Source: Fibrobacteraceae bacterium
GTDB taxonomy: Bacteria; Fibrobacterota; Fibrobacteria; Fibrobacterales; Fibrobacteraceae
Direction: 5' to 3'
Assembly: GCA_021443045.1 (NCBI GenBank)
Contig: JABUUT010000072.1
Span: 9,851 to 16,689 of the forward strand
DNA: 6,839 nt
In this document: piece by piece, positions 1-4,300 of the stretch
How positions within the stretch are numbered: the stretch's first letter is position 1
Layout of the letters: every line of letters begins with the position of its first letter
Notes under the pieces: model-generated
What the model was told of the DNA's origin: nothing
What the model saw: only the letters and a program-made list of their open reading frames with translations
Databases searched by the model: none
Made by a program: the position numbers and the translations under genes

Positions 1-18
1 GGTTGTTAAAAGACTGTT

Positions 19-816
19 TTACTCGTCCCTTACGCAACGAACAGAATACATAAATGACATATATGTATCGTTGGAGGTAACTTGATTGCTTTGCAAAGTG
101 AATTCGAAATAGTATGCGCCGTGGTCCGAGTATAATCCACCTGGCGTATCGCTCCATAATCGCGAAACAAGCCCATCGTAAGTATTTCCAGACGTGTTGT
201 AATATGTCGGCAATAAATTGAAACCACATGCATTTGTTCCATTGGACTTTTCCCCTGGATTTAAGGCCCGCCATCCATTTGATGCCTTTAGATTTTCTGC
301 GGCATTCTGAATGCCACCCACATTTGAAAAAAGTGTTTTCCATTCTTTTTCGCTAGGCAAAGAATGCTCTCCTACATTCCAAATACCATTATGCAGAGTT
401 TTGATGGGAATGCTGGCAGCATTTACTAATTCAAGAGTGTAATAGCCATTTTCTTCAATATTTACATAAATCAAATCACCTTCTCTATGAACCAGATTGA
501 GATTCTTTTCCTTTGTTGTATAATTTTTGTTGAATTTTGGCTGGGGAACTCCACTATAACCCAACCCCTGCACGAATCTGGGCTTCACCCACCAAGGCAA
601 TGTCGGTATTGGGTGCCAAAAGCATGACTGCTGGCAGTTGTGGTAGCGCGAATCCAGGGCAGTTTCCATGGAGAGCTCCTTCTGAAACCGTCGAAAAGAC
701 TCCATGCGTTCCGCCTTCACCATTTCATACAAAGAAATGGCCAATGTACTGATGACAACGAGATGGACTATCGTCAGTGGAAGGGTGTAGCCTTGTCTGG
801 AATTGTAAAATTTCAT
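19..816 (-). CDS. FISUMP-domain protein with pilin-like N-terminal membrane anchor
   Basis: This 265-residue protein is probably anchored in, or assembled on, the cell envelope; its function is not known. Residues 148-265 match the C-terminal half of the Fibrobacter succinogenes major paralogous domain: LPSEKEW (153-159), LKASNGW (176-182), NACGFNLLP (195-203), LWSDT (220-224), AYYFEF (234-239) and the terminal SVRCVRD. The usual first half of that domain (WMAENLNY, then C-P-x-GWHLPS) is not recognisable; residues 55-147 resemble nothing I know. The N-terminus is a short basic leader ending in RQG (7-9), then YTLPL and a hydrophobic run to about residue 30. This resembles class III (pilin/PilX-like) signals, but with Leu rather than Glu at +5. 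Most FISUMP proteins I know of are lipoproteins or Sec-exported, so this anchor is unusual. An in-frame TGA four codons upstream (828-826) makes the ATG at 816 the first possible start. Only a weak GAG (827-825) precedes it. Cysteines are at 61, 65, 197 and 261. Transcribed divergently from the giant gene. The gene call and FISUMP assignment are firm; the pilin-like reading is inference. Confidence 0.86.
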   Translation of the reverse strand: MKFYNSRQGYTLPLTIVHLVVISTLAISLYEMVKAERMESFRRFQKELSMETALDSRYHNCQQSCFWHPIPTLPWWVKPRFVQGLGYSGVPQPKFNKNYTTKEKNLNLVHREGDLIYVNIEENGYYTLELVNAASIPIKTLHNGIWNVGEHSLPSEKEWKTLFSNVGGIQNAAENLKASNGWRALNPGEKSNGTNACGFNLLPTYYNTSGNTYDGLVSRLWSDTPGGLYSDHGAYYFEFTLQSNQVTSNDTYMSFMYSVRCVRDE

Positions 817-950
817 ATATTTGGCTCAAATTTATATAAAGTATCTTTAAAAAGCGATTTGTTTTTAATAAATTTGTCCGCACATAGTATCGATACTGTT
901 TTTACCACTTGTCGGTACAACTTGGATTTTTAGAGTTTTGCTCTTGTTCC
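817..950. promoter_or_regulatory. AT-rich upstream region of the FISUMP gene
   Basis: This non-coding stretch lies just upstream of the minus-strand gene and is rich in A/T, including TTTATATAAA at 831-840. It must carry that gene's promoter unless the gene is transcribed from further right. I could not find a convincing -35/-10 pair with 16-18 base spacing on either strand. Besides the palindrome at 886-897 listed separately, it contains only a small AGAG/CTCT hairpin (932-935 with 941-944). Confidence 0.4.
886..897. repeat. 12-bp perfect palindrome AGTATCGATACT
   Basis: The 12 bases read the same on both strands and have no central spacer. The site is 70 bases upstream of the FISUMP start codon, where an operator for a dimeric regulator could sit. 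A palindrome of this length in AT-rich DNA can also occur by chance, and no second copy was seen in the window, so the regulatory role is only a suggestion. Confidence 0.3.
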
Positions 951-1094
951 TCGGTTGAAATCGGGAAAATTTAAACATACAGGAATAAGGCGAACGACTC
1001 ACGTTCCTATTGGAGCGTGGGCTGTTTGTTCTTATTTGTATGTGGGCTTTCCCGAGCCTCGAACCGAAATAAGTCGCAGCCTGCGCTTTTTTTT
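951..1094 (+). ncRNA. Candidate structured RNA: long nested hairpin followed by T8 tract
   Basis: Six helices nest inside one another. They are TCGGTT/AACCGA (951-956 with 1062-1067), TCGGGAAA/TTTCCCGA (961-968 with 1048-1055), ACATACA/TGTATGT (975-981 with 1037-1043), AATAAG/CTTATT (984-989 with 1031-1036), CGAAC/GTTTG (991-995 with 1024-1028) and CTCACGTTCC/GGAGCGTGGG (998-1007 with 1012-1021). The terminal loop is TATT. About 42 pairs form, separated by small internal loops and bulges. All three non-Watson-Crick pairs are G-U on the plus strand and would be A-C mismatches on the minus strand, so a plus-strand RNA is favoured. A short GC hairpin with eight T follows at 1075-1094 and could be the 3' end. 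I recognise no family: the large central bubble of 6S RNA and the SRP, tmRNA and RNase P motifs are absent. It could also be the 5' leader of the giant gene, or a dispersed intergenic repeat. No promoter was identified. Confidence 0.55.
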
Positions 1095-1111
1095 ATGCAC
1101 GGCTACGACTT
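1071..1111. repeat. Hairpin with T-rich loop
   Basis: AAGTCGCAGCC (1071-1081) pairs with GGCTACGACTT (1101-1111) over 11 positions. The one mismatch, C1077 with A1105, would be a G-U pair on the minus strand. Three more pairs (TGC 1082-1084 with GCA 1097-1099) can form inside. The loop contains the T8 run. On the plus strand this fold competes with the short CGCA/TGCG hairpin at 1075-1085, because both use bases 1075-1081. Confidence 0.5.
1075..1094 (+). terminator. Possible short intrinsic terminator
   Basis: CGCA (1075-1078), loop GCC, TGCG (1082-1085), then C and eight T (1087-1094). The U tract is good, but a 4-bp stem with a 3-base loop is weaker than usual for an intrinsic terminator. 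If active, it would end a plus-strand RNA that starts upstream of 951, not the divergent gene, which runs the other way. Confidence 0.35.
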
Positions 1112-1120
1112 GGGGAACCA

Positions 1121-1144
1121 ATTTAAGACAACGTTGTCTTGAAT
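1121..1144. repeat. Near-perfect 24-bp palindrome
   Basis: The central 16 bases (1125-1140, AAGACA-ACGT-TGTCTT) are a perfect palindrome, and the symmetry continues to 1121-1144 with one T/G exception (1124 with 1141). As plus-strand RNA that exception is a U-G pair, giving a 10-bp stem with an ACGT loop. It lies 127-150 bases upstream of the giant gene's ATG, so it could be an operator for a dimeric regulator or a leader hairpin. The few T that follow (GTTTTGG) make it a poor terminator. Confidence 0.5.
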
Positions 1145-1258
1145 GTTTTGGAGTATTGCCTAGAATCTGGGAATGAACTTTTTATGTGAGGTCTAAAGTG
1201 CTCATAAGGTTGATTTTTAGTTGCTTTAGCAAATTAAAAATAATGGGATTAATAAATC
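1145..1258 (+). promoter_or_regulatory. Proximal upstream region of the giant gene
   Basis: This AT-rich non-coding stretch leads to the start of the giant gene. A weak promoter candidate is TTGATT (1210-1215) with an A/T-rich hexamer near 1233-1238 after 17 bases, but the -10 match is poor. TTGCT-TT-AGCAA at 1221-1232 is a small inverted repeat overlapping the spacer. No terminator or open frame with coding signs is seen here. Confidence 0.3.
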
Positions 1259-1263
1259 AAGGA
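1259..1263 (+). promoter_or_regulatory. Ribosome binding site of the giant gene
   Basis: AAGGA lies seven bases upstream of the ATG at 1271, a good Shine-Dalgarno match and spacing. Together with the in-frame TAA at 1253-1255 and the signal peptide that begins directly at this ATG, it fixes the start. Confidence 0.8.
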
Positions 1264-1270
1264 TAAACAC

Positions 1271-1330
1271 ATGTCTAGAAAGCTTGCAATTGTTTTTTTT
1301 GTAGCGTGTTTTCATTCGTTGTTGTTTGCG
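1271..1330 (+). other. Signal peptide of the giant protein
   Basis: Residues 1-20 have the three regions of a Sec signal: a basic start (R3, K4), a hydrophobic core (LAIVFFVACF) and a small residue before the cut (LFA, then QS). There is a cysteine at 13, but the sequence around it does not form a lipobox followed by a mature domain, so signal peptidase I is more likely than lipoprotein processing. This places the protein in the periplasm or beyond. Confidence 0.85.
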
Positions 1331-4300
1331 CAAAGCGCGGAACAAGGCAGTGCATTTAATCAATATATGAGTGCAGATGCTGGTGTAAATTTGCTTTCTG
1401 GCACGGTGGCGTTAAGTAAAACCTTGGCCAGCATCTCGGCTGGTGATGCCCAGGCATCCTTCTCTATGAGTTACTCAGGCAATATTACGCAGGCTGTTAA
1501 CAACCGTAATGATGTTGCTCCCACAGGATGGCTTGGTCTTGGTTGGTCTATGGGGTTTGCGAAGATTATTTCAGAACATGGTGGAACCATGGCACTTGTA
1601 GACGATTCGTATTATTTAATGACGGCTGAGGGTGGTAAACATAAAATATTTGAGGAACAAGGTCGCTGGTGGATTGAAAACTTGCCTTATTGGAAAGTTG
1701 AACCTACCTTGCGCAGTAATGTGAATTATGGCAGTAAGAACTACACTATCATTGTTGGGTGGACTCTAACAGACGACTCTGGCAGAAAATATTCGTATGG
1801 TGACTTTGATGACAACGCTGCTCTGCAAAGTGGGAATGTCATGAGAAATGCCACTCAGTACGCACTAGCATGGCCTAAAACATACGGTCGTGTTGGTTCC
1901 TCTATTGGTGGGGACGCCTACCCTTACCCAAATGTTTGGAACCTAAGTGAAATTAAGGATTTAAAGGGAAATTTCCTGTCTTATGAGTATATGCAAAAGG
2001 GGGAAGCTTTGGCTGTAGGTTCTTGGAAATCGGATGCGAATGGAGCTTCCTATGCAAAATATACGAAGGAATGTTATCTGAAAACCGTCAAGTCGTCGGA
2101 TGGCAATAAAGTTGAATTTATCTTGAAGCCCAAAGGAAAGGGTGAATTTTTGAATGAGTATTTAGATAAGACTGGTGATGAAGAAAGGGATGAAAATGAC
2201 GCAGATGCGTTTATTGACCCTATTGAGCGTCACTATTTAGCTGGAGTAGAATTATATGCAAAAGATGGAACAACAATCTTAAGCAAGGTGGAATTTTGCT
2301 ATGGTTCCTTGGCCTTGGCTCCGAAAATAAAAACTGAGCAGGGTTTTGTGAGAGATTTGAAGGATAGCAGGTATCTCAAGAGAATTTTGAAATCTGTCAT
2401 ATTTACCAATGGCAATGGCGATGTTAGCGACAAGGAAGAGTATTTTTACAATACGGACGAAAAAGAAGCTGATCCTGAAAAGAATATTCCGTTAGGTATG
2501 TTGACCTCTGTTGAGGGGTCTAATTGCGGAAGGATTGAATTTGGGTATTCTTACATAAAGCCCTCCAATGCAGATTCCTTGGGGCTTCATTCTCAGAAAA
2601 TTCCATTGAAGGATGTTTCTTCCATTGGTTATCTGGAAGACGGAACTCCTTATATTGTCGGTTTCAATAATAATCAAGTATCTATTTATGTTCGAATGCT
2701 TGGAACTTGGATTAGGTCTAAAACATTTAGCGAAGATGTCTTTAAGTATAAGAAAGACGCTTCCTTTATGATAGGTGACAAGGGTTGGTTTGTGTATGTA
2801 AAACCCGATGGAGAAAAGGCTGATTATACTCCTGTTGTTTGGAATGGCCGTGAATTTGAGAAACAAGAAACTATTAAAGATAATGGTAGTCGAACAAATA
2901 TTGCTCTTGGGGCAGGTTTTATTTTTAAAGCACGCATAGATCGTCCTAGCGATGGTAAATATAGTCGAATCACCTTGAGTATTCCTTGGTCTATATGGGG
3001 TCAGACATATACGAAGATAGATGATTTTATTAATGAGGATGGCGAAAATGAAAATTATTTTGTAGGGGATGATGGAGCTCAGGATCGAAGGGCTATTCGT
3101 GTATTTGCGACAGCTAATCATGTCGGTATCTTCTATTTAGACACAGATGGATACAACAATGGTCGCCTTCGTATATATACCTTTAATCATGACAAAAGTA
3201 AGCTTGTAAAAACATACGATGAGGGAGATCTTGATGACGATAATAAATATGTTTTGAATGGAGACTTCCTTTATGCGGCAACAGAAGACAAAGGTCCTTT
3301 AGGTCATAATGCTGAAATTTATCAATGGTTTGAACCATCTGCGGATCATGAAAAGGCAAAATGGTATTCTGTGAAAGAATGGGATCTGCATGGTGTTCAG
3401 CAGGAACCTAGTGTTGAAGCTTTTGGCTCCAATTATTTTGTCGTGCGCCACAATGACAACGATGACATGAGTGTATTCTATTGGGATGGCGAGAAATGGG
3501 AGAGCAAGTATAAAAACCGTAATATGGTTAGCGGAGACGATTTTGACTTTTTCTATGAGGCGGAATGGAACGGTATATCGGGAAACGATTTTTTCATTGC
3601 TAGGGAACCTTTAGTTGAAAAGACGACAATTTCTATACCTTACTGGATTCCCAAACGCTGGGGATTAAGAAAAAGACATGTGAAAATAGATGTATGGAGT
3701 TCAACCTATAGAGGGGCTCTACTTGACCGTTATGATTTCCATGATGGTATCTGGACGAATACTGGAGCGCAAAATCTTCATGACTCGCAACATAAGACTC
3801 ATGTTATGGTTGGTACAGATTGGTATGTCGAAAAAACATCAAAGAAGGCATTTACATGGAACGGATTGGAATGGTTAGAACGTGATTTGCCAGAAAATTT
3901 GACTTTTGGGAGTGATGATAATTTTAAGTCTTTGGGTGGAAATAGTTTTGCCATTAAGGATGGAAATCAAACCACGATTTATTTCAAAAAATCAGATACG
4001 TTTGATGGGCCTTATGGCGTTTATTTGGTTACTAAGAAAACCATATCCGATCCGGTTTTGGATAAGGTTGTTGAATATGATTACTCGTATCAATGGGCTG
4101 GAAATGATGATAATAAAGTAACATTTGATTTCCTTAACAACACTCCAATTATTGGTGGATATACAGTTGTTTTGCCCAATAATATCGGTATACAGACTAA
4201 AACTTTATGCAAAAATGTTTATACACCGGGAAAATTGGGCCTTGGTGCTGGGCAAATTTGTAGTGAAGAAACCAAAAGTGGCAAAAACAATCGTGATGTC

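Noticed and set aside
951..1067. 6S RNA or SRP RNA
   Set aside because: 6S RNA needs a large central bubble, and the internal loops here are only a few bases. The conserved SRP loop and bulge motifs are not present.
951..1144. Integron attC site
   Set aside because: The paired hairpins suggested it, but I found no matching pair of RYYYAAC and GTTRRRY boxes at the hairpin ends, and there is no cassette structure around it.
955..1176. Open frame of 73 codons on the plus strand in the intergenic region
   Set aside because: It coincides with the hairpin cluster, begins inside a stem, has no ribosome binding site, and its translation looks random (many Arg, Cys and aromatic residues in no pattern).
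2492..3121. Open frame of 209 codons on the minus strand
   Set aside because: It lies wholly within the giant plus-strand gene, whose frame is clearly coding there. The translation is a low-complexity mix of Ile, Asn and Lys with no recognisable domain.
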